Below, piece by piece: positions 51,699-60,519 of a stretch of DNA of 64,000 nt. Positions within the stretch are counted from its first letter, which is position 1. Each line of letters begins with the position of its first letter. Origin of the DNA: Changshengia sp963803165 (GTDB taxonomy: Bacteria; Chloroflexota; Dormibacteria; Aeolococcales; Aeolococcaceae); assembly GCA_963803165.1 (NCBI GenBank), contig CAWDLK010000002.1, positions 62,001 through 126,000 on the forward strand, given 5' to 3'. The translations under genes and the position numbers were made by a program. Below the pieces are notes generated by a model. It was not told where the DNA came from. It ran no database searches and saw only the letters and a program-made list of their open reading frames with translations.

Positions 51699-54409
51699 AC
51701 TGGCTGCGGGTCACCAGATGGAAGGTGGCCACCATCGTGGTGGTGGTCCTGGTCGCCGTGGTGGTCGATGGCTACGCCTACATCGCCCGGGTGACCAGCG
51801 CGCGCACCGCCCAGGTCGCGTCGCAGCCCGCGCCGACCACCACCCAGTTCGCCATCAGCGGCGCCCCGGGCAACGCCTTCATCGCCGGGCAGGGGGTCAC
51901 CGTCGGCGGCCAGCAGGACACCATCAGCTCGATCAGCGGCAACGTCATCACCCTCGCCACGGCGCTCCCGTCCGCCCCCGCCAAGGGCACCACGATCAGC
52001 CAGAACGAGGGGCTGGCCGGGCTCACCCACCCGCTGACGTCGACGCCGAAGCTGCTCGGCTACCCGCTCTACGTCCACAAGGGCCTCGACATCGTCGGCG
52101 GCTCCGAGCTCACCATCGCCATCTGCCAGGGTGCCAACCTGCCGGCCAGCGCCAACCCGCCCTGCCGAGCGGGGCCGAGGAACGGGATCACCGTGAGCCA
52201 GGCGCAGACCGACACCATCCCGGTGCTCCAGAACCGGGTCAACACGCTGGGCGTCTCCGAGGCCAGCGTGCAGCCGGTCGGCAACGACCAGATCTCCATC
52301 GAGCTCCCCGGGGTGCCGCTGACCCAGGCCCAGAACGTCCTCGGCACCACCGCGCTGATCCGCTTCGCCACCGCCGCCTCCGGGGCCCCGCCGTCGGGTG
52401 CCTCCAAGAGCTCGAGCTACTGCAGCGAGAACAAGACCAACTCCTTCTGCCTCGACCAGCAGAACCTCTACGACCCCTCCCAGCTCAGCCAGAGCGAGTT
52501 CTACCCGTCCGGGTACCACTGGAAGATCGACAACAACCTGCCCGCGTCGGACATCGTCAGCTCCAGCGTCGGCACCGACTCGAGCGGCAACCCGGCGGTC
52601 GACATCAGCTTCAACGGTTCCGGCGCCAACGAGTGGAGCAAGATCACCACCGCCGCCAACAAGGTGTACACGGACAGCGGCTGCAGCGCGGGCACCGTCT
52701 GCCCGGCCGGGTCGATGATCGCCATCTTCCTCGACACCAAGGTGATCAGCGCCCCGGTGGTGATCGGGGCTTCCACCAACACCACCGAGATCACCGGCCT
52801 CACCCTGACCGAGGCGCAGAGCCTGCAGTCCCAGATCAACGCCGGCGCGCTGCCCGCGGAGATCGGCACCGTGGCCTCCCAGTCGGTGGGGGCGACCCTG
52901 GGGGCCCAGACGGTGAACGCCACCCTGCTGGCCGGCGGGGTGGGCATGATCATCGTGGTCCTCTTCATGATGGGCTACTACCGCTTCCCGGGGATCCTGG
53001 CCAGCCTCGCGCTGGTCCTCTACAGCCTCATCAACCTGGCCGCCTACAAGATCATCGGGGTCACCGTGAGCCTGGCCGGCCTCGCCGGCTTCGTGTTATC
53101 GGTCGGGATGGCGGTGGACGCCAACGTGCTCATCTTCGAGCGCACCCGCGACGAGCTGCGCCATGGCCGCTCGGTGGGCGCGGCCATCGAGCTGGGCTTC
53201 CGGCGCGCCTTTCCGGCCATCCGTGACAGCAACATCTCGACCGGCATCGTCTGCGTGATCCTCGCCTTCTTCGGCTCCGACATCGTCAAGGGCTTCGCCA
53301 TCACCCTGGGCATCGGCGTCGCCATCAGCTTCTTCAGCGCGGTGCTGATCACCCAGTCGCTGCTGGGCCTGGTGCTGCGCTGGAAGATCGGCAAGAAGCC
53401 CACCCTCTACACCGAGATCCACCCCGAGTACCAGGAGCAGCACCGCCCCGGCCGGTTCGACATCGTGGGCAGCCGCAACCTCTTCTTCCTCGCCTCGCTG
53501 GCCATCATCATCCCGGGGATCGTCGCCATCATCGGCTGGGGCTTCCGGTTGGGCATCGACTTCGCCGGGGGCGACCAGATCCAGGCCGCCTACACGAGCA
53601 ACCCCACCTCGCAGCAGCTGGTGAACCTCGTCAACAAGACGGTTCCCGGCCTGCAGCCGCAGGTCCAGAGCTACGGCAAGGACACGCGCGGCAACGACGT
53701 GTACCTGATCCAGACGCTCCCGACCAGCGAGGTGCAGACGCTGTACGAGGCCCTCGATGCCTCCTACCACTTCGAGCCGGGCAGCACCAGCGTCAACACG
53801 GTGGGGCCGACCATCGCCAGCAGCGCGGTGTCCGGGGCGGTGCTGCTGGTGCTGGTCTCGTCGCTGATGATCGCCCTCTACCTCGCCTACCAGTTCGGCA
53901 AGCAGCGCCAGGTGAGCCGCTGGCGGTTTGCCGCCTGCACGTTCTTCAAGCTGCTGCACGACGTCTTCGTGCTGGCCGGGATCTGGGCCATCCTGGGGCA
54001 CTTCACCTCGCTGGGGCAGGTGGACAACTACTTCGTCACGGCGGTGCTGACCGGGGTGGCGTTCTCCATCCACGACACCATCGTGGTCTTCGACCGGATC
54101 CGCGAGAACCTCAGGGTCGGGCCGCGCTTCACCTTCGACCAGATCGTCAACCTGTCGACCGTCCAGACCATGGCCCGATCGCTCAACACCTCGCTGACCG
54201 TGGTCTTCGTCCTGCTCGCGCTGGTGCTCTTCGGCGGCTCCTCGATCCAGGGCTTCGTGCTCGCCCTGCTGGTCGGCATCGTGACCGGCACCTACAGCTC
54301 GATCTTCAACGCCTCGACCCTGCTGGTCGCCTGGAACAAGGCGATCCCCCAGCAGGCCCCGGGGCGCCCCCAGCGCGGCACGGCGACCCGTCCCGCACGC
54401 GCCGTCTGA
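51695..54409 (+). CDS. secDF: Fused SecD-SecF protein export component
   Basis: SecDF uses the proton gradient to pull secreted proteins after SecA/SecYEG. The 904-aa chain has the SecD half (TM1, GLDIVGGSELTI, periplasmic P1 with RVNTLGVSEASVQPVGNDQI, then TMs with SVGMAVDANVLIFERTRDE) and the SecF half (GIDFAGGDQI, SIHDTIVVFDRIREN). It resembles the Bacillus-type fusion. An extra about 75 residues (about 30-105, Gly/Thr/Ser-rich) lie between TM1 and the P1 start. GTG 51695. Confidence 0.94.
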   Translation: MNWLRVTRWKVATIVVVVLVAVVVDGYAYIARVTSARTAQVASQPAPTTTQFAISGAPGNAFIAGQGVTVGGQQDTISSISGNVITLATALPSAPAKGTTISQNEGLAGLTHPLTSTPKLLGYPLYVHKGLDIVGGSELTIAICQGANLPASANPPCRAGPRNGITVSQAQTDTIPVLQNRVNTLGVSEASVQPVGNDQISIELPGVPLTQAQNVLGTTALIRFATAASGAPPSGASKSSSYCSENKTNSFCLDQQNLYDPSQLSQSEFYPSGYHWKIDNNLPASDIVSSSVGTDSSGNPAVDISFNGSGANEWSKITTAANKVYTDSGCSAGTVCPAGSMIAIFLDTKVISAPVVIGASTNTTEITGLTLTEAQSLQSQINAGALPAEIGTVASQSVGATLGAQTVNATLLAGGVGMIIVVLFMMGYYRFPGILASLALVLYSLINLAAYKIIGVTVSLAGLAGFVLSVGMAVDANVLIFERTRDELRHGRSVGAAIELGFRRAFPAIRDSNISTGIVCVILAFFGSDIVKGFAITLGIGVAISFFSAVLITQSLLGLVLRWKIGKKPTLYTEIHPEYQEQHRPGRFDIVGSRNLFFLASLAIIIPGIVAIIGWGFRLGIDFAGGDQIQAAYTSNPTSQQLVNLVNKTVPGLQPQVQSYGKDTRGNDVYLIQTLPTSEVQTLYEALDASYHFEPGSTSVNTVGPTIASSAVSGAVLLVLVSSLMIALYLAYQFGKQRQVSRWRFAACTFFKLLHDVFVLAGIWAILGHFTSLGQVDNYFVTAVLTGVAFSIHDTIVVFDRIRENLRVGPRFTFDQIVNLSTVQTMARSLNTSLTVVFVLLALVLFGGSSIQGFVLALLVGIVTGTYSSIFNASTLLVAWNKAIPQQAPGRPQRGTATRPARAV

Positions 54410-54479
54410 GCACGGGCGACCAGCCCGTCGACCCGCTCGGGGGCCGGGTCATCCTGGGTACGATCTTGCTGCCAGCCAC
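54410..54479 (+). promoter_or_regulatory. Promoter region of the rimP-ribF operon
   Basis: TACGAT at 54459-54464 is a -10 candidate about 15 nt before the rimP ATG, again suggesting a very short leader. No strong -35 or terminator for secDF is visible in the 70-bp gap. Confidence 0.4.
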
Positions 54480-54950
54480 ATGAGCCGACCGGACGTCGCC
54501 GCACTCGCCGACCTCCTCCGCCCCGCCCTCGACCAGGTGGGCGTCGAGCTGGTCGAGATCCAGTGGAAGGGGGGCGGCCCCGGCAGCCTCCTCCGCCTCA
54601 TCGTCGATCGACCCGGGGGCGTCAACCTCGACGACTGCGAACGGGCGTCGATGACCGCGAGCGCCATCCTCGACGCCTACGACCCGATCGACGTCCACTA
54701 CTCGCTGGAGGTCTCCTCGCCCGGGGCGGAGCGGCCCATCCGCACGGAGGAGGAGTGGCGCGCCGCCCTCGGCCGCCGGGTCCACGTCCGCTTCCGGGAC
54801 GGCGACGCCGAGCGCGTGGTGGAGGGCCGGCTGGTCGCCGTCGGCGGTCCCACGCTGGAGCTCGAGGCGCGAAGCGCCCGTGGCCGGGCCCAACCGGTCA
54901 CCGTGACCGCGGCGGACGTCCTCGCCGCTCGCATCGCCGTCGACATCTAG
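54480..54950 (+). CDS. rimP: Ribosome maturation factor RimP
   Basis: RimP is needed for 30S maturation. The 156-aa protein has GVELVEIQWKGGGPGSLLRLIVDRPGGVNLDDCERAS (split) and YSLEVSSPGAERPI, the family signature, with a C-terminal SH3-like strand region. It heads the conserved rimP-nusA-ylxR-infB-rbfA operon. Confidence 0.92.
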   Translation: MSRPDVAALADLLRPALDQVGVELVEIQWKGGGPGSLLRLIVDRPGGVNLDDCERASMTASAILDAYDPIDVHYSLEVSSPGAERPIRTEEEWRAALGRRVHVRFRDGDAERVVEGRLVAVGGPTLELEARSARGRAQPVTVTAADVLAARIAVDI

Positions 54951-54964
54951 GAGCCCTCCTGCCG

Positions 54965-55021
54965 ATGACCACCGCACCACGCCCGGGACCTCCCACCATC
55001 GCCGCGGCGGCGCGACCCTGA
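54965..55021 (+). CDS. Possible 18-aa leader ORF coupled to nusA
   Basis: AGGAG (54949-54953, overlapping the rimP stop) precedes ATG 54965 by 11 nt. The ORF (MTTAPRPGPPTIAAAARP) ends at TGA sharing a base with the nusA ATG (TGATG). nusA lacks a good ribosome-binding site of its own here. It may serve as a coupling leader peptide; it is too short to be sure. Confidence 0.3.
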   Translation: MTTAPRPGPPTIAAAARP

Positions 55022-56028
55022 TGCCGGGCCACGGCCGGGCCGCCGACGTCCCCGCCGGGGACGGAGGCCTCCTCGAGGCGGTGGCCGAGCTCGCCGCGAG
55101 CTCCGGCGTCAGCGAGGAGGACCTGACCGAGATCGTGGGGCACGCGCTGGTCGAGACCTACCGCCGCCTGGTCGTCGACGATCCCGGGCTCACCGCGCGC
55201 ATCGACTTCCGCAACGGCCTCCACGACGTGCTCCGCCCCGACCCGGCGGGCGGTGAGACGGTGATGCCGCCGCTCACCGGCGACGCCGCGCGCCAGGCCG
55301 CCCAGGCGGTGCGCGCCGCCGTCTTCGACCGGCTCCGCAGCGCCGGCGCGGATCGGGTGCTCAGCGAGGCGGCGACGCACCGTGGCGAGCTGATCGACGC
55401 GATTGTCGAGAGCCAGGCGGGAGGCAGCTGGTATCTCCGCTCGGGCGACACCACGGTCGTCCTGCCTGCGGAGGAGCAGGCGGCGGGCGAGCGCCTTGAG
55501 CCCCGCCAGCACCTCAAGGTGGTCATCCTCGAGGGGCGCCGGCGGGCCCGGGAGGCGGTGGTGGTGGCCTCGCGCTCGCACCCGCACCTGGTCCGGCTGC
55601 TCCTCGAGCAGGAGGTGCCCGAGCTGGGACGCGGTCAGGTGGCCATCCGGGCCATCGCCCGGGAGGCGGGCCGGCGCACCAAGGTGGCGGTGGAGGCGCT
55701 GGACCCCGACATCGACCCGCAGGGCGCCTGCATCGGGCCTCGGGGGATCCGCCACCGCGCCATCACCTCGCAGCTCGGAGCCGAGCAGCTGCAGGTGGTC
55801 CGCTTCGACCCCGACCCGGTCCACTACGTCGCCAACGCGCTGATCCCGGCCGCGGTCCTCGGCGTCGAGCTCGATCCCGAGACACGGACGGCCCACGTGG
55901 TGGTCGACGCCGGCCAGCTCTCGCTGGCCATCGGGAGGGGAGGGGAGAACGCCCGCCTCGCCGCCCGGCTCACCGGGTGGCGGATCGACATCGCGGCGGC
56001 AGACGCGAACGCCCCGAAGGCGCCGTGA
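55021..56028 (+). CDS. nusA: Transcription termination/antitermination factor NusA
   Basis: NusA binds RNA polymerase and modulates pausing. The 335-aa protein has the N-domain (LLEAVAELAASSGVSEEDL), S1 domain (about 130-200), and two KH domains with DPQGACIGPRGIRHRAI and LSLAIGRGGENARLAARLTGWRIDI. As in actinobacteria, the C-terminal acidic repeats are absent. It overlaps ylxR. Confidence 0.94.
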   Translation: MPGHGRAADVPAGDGGLLEAVAELAASSGVSEEDLTEIVGHALVETYRRLVVDDPGLTARIDFRNGLHDVLRPDPAGGETVMPPLTGDAARQAAQAVRAAVFDRLRSAGADRVLSEAATHRGELIDAIVESQAGGSWYLRSGDTTVVLPAEEQAAGERLEPRQHLKVVILEGRRRAREAVVVASRSHPHLVRLLLEQEVPELGRGQVAIRAIAREAGRRTKVAVEALDPDIDPQGACIGPRGIRHRAITSQLGAEQLQVVRFDPDPVHYVANALIPAAVLGVELDPETRTAHVVVDAGQLSLAIGRGGENARLAARLTGWRIDIAAADANAPKAP

Positions 56029-56354
56029 ACTCCGCGGCGGGGCCGGCCGGCGCCGGCGTCCCCGGCCACGTCCCGCTCCGCACCTGCGTGGGGTGCCGGC
56101 GGCGCCGGCCGCGGCCCGAGCTGGTCCGGCTGGTCGCGGGGGTGGCGGGAGCGGTTATCCTGGACATCCCCGCTCGGGCGCCTGGACGCGGCGCCTATCT
56201 CTGCCGGGACCAGGGGCCCGCCTGCCTGCGGGCCGCCCTGAGACGCCGCGGCCTGAGCCGGTCCCTGCGGGTGAGGGAGAATGTCATCGACCCCGAGACG
56301 CTGGGCCGGGAGCTCAGCCGGCTCGCCGAGGAGGAACCACCGTCGCCACCATGA
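56025..56354 (+). CDS. ylxR: YlxR (RnpM) family RNA-binding protein
   Basis: A 109-aa protein with the DUF448 signature: RTCVGCRRRRPRPELVRLV, GRGAYLCRDQGPACL and a C-terminal helix. The B. subtilis homologue binds RNase P RNA and modulates its activity. GTG 56025 overlaps nusA and its stop overlaps infB, the normal operon position. Confidence 0.9.
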   Translation: MNSAAGPAGAGVPGHVPLRTCVGCRRRRPRPELVRLVAGVAGAVILDIPARAPGRGAYLCRDQGPACLRAALRRRGLSRSLRVRENVIDPETLGRELSRLAEEEPPSPP

Positions 56355-58138
56355 AGAAGATCCGGCTGCCGGCCAGCCTCACCGTGAAGGAGCTGGCCGA
56401 GCGGCTCGGCGTGCCCGCGACCCAGGTCATCACCTACCTGATGCAGAACGGGGTCACCGCCTCCCTCAACCAGTCCGTCGACTTCGACACCGCCGCGCTC
56501 GCGGCGGACCACTTCGAGTTCGAGGCCGAGTCGGAGGAGGCGCTCGCCCAGGAGGCGGTGGCCCCGTCCGCGGCCACCGGGGAGCGGCGCCGGCGCCACC
56601 CCCTGCTCGACCTCTCCGGCGAGCCTCCGGCGTCGCTGGTCGCGCGTCCCCCCGTGGTCGCCGTGCTCGGCCACGTCGACCACGGCAAGACCTCCATCCT
56701 CGACCGGGTCCGGACCACCAGCGTGGCCGCCGGCGAGGCGGGGGGGATCACCCAGAGGATCGGCGCCTACCAGGTGGAGCGGCAGGGCCGGCGGATCACC
56801 TTCATCGACACCCCGGGCCATGAGGCGTTCACCGCCATGCGCGCCCGGGGGGCGGACGTGACCGACATCGCGGTCCTGGTGGTCGCCGCCGACGACGGGG
56901 TCATGCCCCAGACCGAGGAGGCGATCCACCACATCCGCAGCGCCGGGGTGCCGATGGTCGTGGCGGTCAACAAGGTCGACAAGGACGGCGCCAACCCGGA
57001 CCGCGTCCTCCAGCAGCTCGCCGAGCACCAGGTGGTGCCGGAGAGCTACGGCGGCGACGTGCCCGTGGTCACCACGAGCGCGCTGACCGGCCAGGGCATC
57101 GAGGACCTCCTCGACACCATCCTGCTGGTGAGCGACGTGGTCAACCCGCCCCGGGCCAACCCCGACCGGCTTGCGGTGGGCACGGTCATCGACGCGGAGC
57201 TGGAGCGGGGGAGGGGTCCGGTGGCCACCGTCCTGGTCCAGAACGGCACCCTCCGCATCGGCGACAACGTGGTGGTCGGCCGCGTCTACGGCAAGATCCG
57301 GGCGCTCACCGACGACGCCGGCCGGCGGGTCAAGGAGGCCGGCCCGAGCAAGCCGGTGCAGATCACCGGCCTCACCGACGTCGCCACCGCCGGCGACATC
57401 CTCCAGGTCACCGAGACCGAGCGGGCGGCGCGGACCCTGGCCGAGCGGCGCACCGCCGACCAGCGGGCCCGGGTGTCCGGGCCGGTGCGCCGGATCACCC
57501 TCTCCGACTTCGCGGCCGTGCAGGGCGAGACCAAGACCATGACCCTGGTCCTCAAGGCCGAGGCCAACGGCTCCCTGGAGGCGCTGCGCGGCCAGATCGT
57601 CAAGCTCGAGGACCCCAACGTGACGATCAAGATCGTCGGCGAGGGGGTCGGGGCGGTCGGGGAGTCCGACGTCAACCTGGCGGCGGTCTCCGACGCCATC
57701 GTGATCGGCTTCAACGTGCGGCCCGACGAGCGGGCCAAGGCCGCCGCCGAGGAGCACGGGGTCGACATCCGCTACTACGACGTCGTCTACCAGGTCACCG
57801 ACGACATCGAGCGCTCCATCCGGGGGATGTACGAGCCCACCCTCATCGACGTCTACCAGGGCCGCGCCGAGGTGCGCCGGGTCTTCCAGGTCGACGGCCG
57901 TCCGGCGATCGCCGGCTGCCAGGTCGTGGACGGCAAGATCACCCGGGCTGCCACCTGCACCGTGCGCCGCGACGGGCGCGAGGTGGGCGGGGGCAAGATC
58001 GACGCCCTCAAGCGCTTCCGGGATGACGTGCGCGAGGTGGCCCGCGGGTACGAGTGCGGCATCACCCTGGAGGGCTTCGCCGACTTCGCCGAGGGCGACG
58101 TCATCGAGGCCCACGTGACCGAGCAGCAGAACCTCTGA
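56351..58138 (+). CDS. infB: Translation initiation factor IF-2 (short form)
   Basis: IF-2 brings initiator tRNA to the 30S subunit. The 595-aa protein keeps one IF2-N domain (SLTVKELAERLGVPATQVITYLMQNGV), then the GTPase: G1 GHVDHGKTS, switch-II DTPGHEAF, G4 NKVD, and domains II-IV ending in CGITLEGFADFAEGDVIEAH. It lacks the long Ala/Pro/Glu-rich N-terminus typical of high-GC actinobacterial IF-2. ATG 56351 overlaps ylxR. Confidence 0.96.
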   Translation: MKKIRLPASLTVKELAERLGVPATQVITYLMQNGVTASLNQSVDFDTAALAADHFEFEAESEEALAQEAVAPSAATGERRRRHPLLDLSGEPPASLVARPPVVAVLGHVDHGKTSILDRVRTTSVAAGEAGGITQRIGAYQVERQGRRITFIDTPGHEAFTAMRARGADVTDIAVLVVAADDGVMPQTEEAIHHIRSAGVPMVVAVNKVDKDGANPDRVLQQLAEHQVVPESYGGDVPVVTTSALTGQGIEDLLDTILLVSDVVNPPRANPDRLAVGTVIDAELERGRGPVATVLVQNGTLRIGDNVVVGRVYGKIRALTDDAGRRVKEAGPSKPVQITGLTDVATAGDILQVTETERAARTLAERRTADQRARVSGPVRRITLSDFAAVQGETKTMTLVLKAEANGSLEALRGQIVKLEDPNVTIKIVGEGVGAVGESDVNLAAVSDAIVIGFNVRPDERAKAAAEEHGVDIRYYDVVYQVTDDIERSIRGMYEPTLIDVYQGRAEVRRVFQVDGRPAIAGCQVVDGKITRAATCTVRRDGREVGGGKIDALKRFRDDVREVARGYECGITLEGFADFAEGDVIEAHVTEQQNL

Positions 58139-58140
58139 GC

Positions 58141-58587
58141 GTGTCCGTGCGCATGACCCGTGGCAAGGGCAGGGCGGGCTCCGGCGTCCCCGGCGGGACG
58201 CGCTTCCAGCCCGTGCTCGCCCCCTCCTCCCGCCCGCCGCGGCCGGAGCGGGTCGCCGAGCAGCTCCGCCAGGAGCTCTCGTCGCTGATGCTCACCGAGA
58301 TGAAGGACCCGCGGGTACGCCTCGCCTCGATCTCCCGGGTGCGGCTCACCCCCGACCTGCGTAGCGCCACCGTGATGGTCTCGGCGCTGGGCGACGATCC
58401 GGCCCGCCACGCCGTGGTCGACGCCATGCGCCACGCCGAGGGCTACCTCCGCGCCCAGCTCGGCCACCGCCTCGAGAACCTCAAGAGCCCGCCCCACCTC
58501 CGCTTCGAGCTCGACGAGTCGATCGCCTACTCGGTGCGGATCAGCGGCGTGCTCCGCGAGCTCGACCACGACGGGGAGAGCTCGTGA
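58141..58587 (+). CDS. rbfA: 30S ribosome-binding factor RbfA
   Basis: RbfA assists late 30S assembly at the 16S 5' helix. The protein (148 aa from GTG 58141; ATG 58153 is also possible) has a basic, Pro-rich leader, then RPERVAEQLRQELSSLMLTEMKDPRV (split), DLRSATVMVSALGD and the C-terminal LRFELDESIAYSVRIS. The nrnA GTG overlaps its stop. Confidence 0.92.
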   Translation: MSVRMTRGKGRAGSGVPGGTRFQPVLAPSSRPPRPERVAEQLRQELSSLMLTEMKDPRVRLASISRVRLTPDLRSATVMVSALGDDPARHAVVDAMRHAEGYLRAQLGHRLENLKSPPHLRFELDESIAYSVRISGVLRELDHDGESS

Positions 58588-59579
58588 CCGTCGCCGAGGC
58601 CCGCTTCCGCGGGGTCGACGACGCCGCCCCCGAGATCCGGCGGCTGATCGACCAGGCCGGGGAGATCGGGTGCCTCGCCCACAAGGACGCCGACGCCGAC
58701 AGCCTGGGCTCCGCCCTCGCCTTCGCGGAGGCGCTCCGCGAGATGGGCAAGCGGGTGCACGTGGTCGTGCCCAGCCCGCTGCCGCGAGCGCTCGCCCACC
58801 TCCCCGGCTTCGAGACGATCGTCGAAGAGCCGCCGCCCCTCGACCTCCTCTTCACCTTCGACTGCGCGACCGTGCACCGCTTCGGCGACCGAGCCGGGCT
58901 GGTGGAGCAGGTCGCCCACGTGGTCAACGTCGACCATCACCGCAGCAACGACGGATTCGGCGAGATCAACGTCGTCGATCCCGCCGCGAGCGCCACCGGC
59001 CAGGTGGTCCACCGGCTGCTCCAGGCCATGGGCTGCCCCATCTCCCAGGAGACGGCCACCAACCTCTATGCGGCGTTGCTCACCGACACCGGCGGGTTCC
59101 GCCACGAGAACACCACCGAGGCGGCGCTCCGTCTCGGTGCCGACCTGGTCGCCCTCGGGGCGGACGCCGGCTGGGTGGCGCTCAAGAGCTACAAGTCGCA
59201 CTCCATCCCCCAGCTCCGCCTCGAGGGGATGGCCACCGCCGCGATGCGCAGCGAGAGCGACGGCCGGCTGGTGTGGTCGGAGATCACCTCGGCGATGCTG
59301 GAGGAGACCGGGGCCACCATGCAGGAGGCGGAGGGGGTCATCGACCAGCTCCAGACCGTCGCCCCGATGAAGATCGCCGTGCTCTTCAAGCAGGCGGCCC
59401 CCGACCTGACCAAGATCTCGGTCCGCAGCCGTGACGAGGTGGACGCCACCGACGTCTGCGTGCCCTTCGGCGGCGGGGGCCACCGGCGGGCCGCCGGAGC
59501 CGAGCTGCGCCAGCCGCTCGAGGACGCTCGCGAGTGCGTGCTCGAGGTGGCCCGGGCGCTGCTCCGGCCGCACCCGTAG
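58584..59579 (+). CDS. nrnA: DHH/DHHA1 oligoribonuclease/pAp phosphatase (NrnA-like)
   Basis: NrnA degrades nanoRNA and dephosphorylates pAp. The 331-aa protein has the DHH motifs HKDADADSLGSALAF, FDCATVHRFG, NVDHHRSN, and GGFRHENTTEAALR, with the DHHA1 motif GGGGHRRAAGAEL. It lies between rbfA and truB, the standard location in Gram-positive phyla. Confidence 0.93.
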   Translation: MTVAEARFRGVDDAAPEIRRLIDQAGEIGCLAHKDADADSLGSALAFAEALREMGKRVHVVVPSPLPRALAHLPGFETIVEEPPPLDLLFTFDCATVHRFGDRAGLVEQVAHVVNVDHHRSNDGFGEINVVDPAASATGQVVHRLLQAMGCPISQETATNLYAALLTDTGGFRHENTTEAALRLGADLVALGADAGWVALKSYKSHSIPQLRLEGMATAAMRSESDGRLVWSEITSAMLEETGATMQEAEGVIDQLQTVAPMKIAVLFKQAAPDLTKISVRSRDEVDATDVCVPFGGGGHRRAAGAELRQPLEDARECVLEVARALLRPHP

Positions 59580-59581
59580 CC

Positions 59582-60505
59582 ATGGCCGTCTCCCCCCCGG
59601 CCCCCGCGCGCCGCGGGGTGCTGAGCGCGGTGCTGGCCCTGAACAAGCAGCCGGGACAGACCTCCTTCGACTGCGTCCGCCAGGTGCGCCGGATCTACGG
59701 CGAGCGCCGGGTCGGCCACGCCGGCACCCTCGACCCCATGGCCCGGGGCCTGCTCCCGCTCTGCCTCGGCGGCGCCACCCGCCTGGTCGACCACTTCCAC
59801 CGCCAGACCAAGCGTTACAGCTGCACGGTGCGGCTGGGCGAGCGGTCCGACACCCTGGACACCGAGGGGGTGGTCACCCCGGGCGGCGACGCCACCGGCC
59901 TCGACGCCGAGCGGGTGCGCGCGGCCCTCGGCCAGTTCGTGGGCGAGATCTCCCAGGTGCCGCCGATGCACTCGGCGGTGCGCCACGAGGGCGAGCACCT
60001 CTACGAGCTGGCCCGCCGCGGCGAGGAGGTCGAGCGCCCGCCCCGGATCGCCCTCATCGTCAGCGCCGAGCTGACGGACTTCCGCCCCGGCGCCGTGGCC
60101 GAGGCGGACCTCGACGTCGAGTGCGGCAAGGGGGCGTTCATGCGCGTGCTGGCCGCGGACCTCGGCGACGCCCTGGGCGTGGGCGGGCTGCTCAGCTGGC
60201 TGGAGCGGACCCGCTACGGGTGCCTGGAGCTCGCCGACGCCCACACCGTGGACGAGCTCCGCGAGATGGAGGACCCGACCACCGCGCTGCTCCCCCCCGA
60301 GGTGGCGATCAGCTTCCTGCCCGCCGTCTTCCTCGGCCCGCCGGCGGTCACCCTGGTCCGCAACGGCCAGCCGGTCTTCCTCCCCCGGGTGGAGGCCGGC
60401 CTGCCCCAGGGCGAGGTGCGTGCCCACGCCGCGACCGGCGAGCTGGTGGCGGTGGGGGAGCTGACCGGCTTCCGCTTCCGGCCCACCAAGGTCATGAGCG
60501 TCTGA
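59582..60505 (+). CDS. truB: tRNA pseudouridine(55) synthase TruB
   Basis: TruB makes pseudouridine 55 in the T loop of tRNAs. The 307-aa protein has LNKQPGQTSFDCVRQVR, VGHAGTLDPMARGLLPLCLG with the catalytic Asp, RYSCTVRLGERSDTLDTEG (split) and KGAFMRVLAADLG. The C-terminal PUA-like domain is present. ATG 59582 is 2 nt after nrnA. Confidence 0.95.
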   Translation: MAVSPPAPARRGVLSAVLALNKQPGQTSFDCVRQVRRIYGERRVGHAGTLDPMARGLLPLCLGGATRLVDHFHRQTKRYSCTVRLGERSDTLDTEGVVTPGGDATGLDAERVRAALGQFVGEISQVPPMHSAVRHEGEHLYELARRGEEVERPPRIALIVSAELTDFRPGAVAEADLDVECGKGAFMRVLAADLGDALGVGGLLSWLERTRYGCLELADAHTVDELREMEDPTTALLPPEVAISFLPAVFLGPPAVTLVRNGQPVFLPRVEAGLPQGEVRAHAATGELVAVGELTGFRFRPTKVMSV

Positions 60506-60519
60506 GGGGGCAGAGGGGA

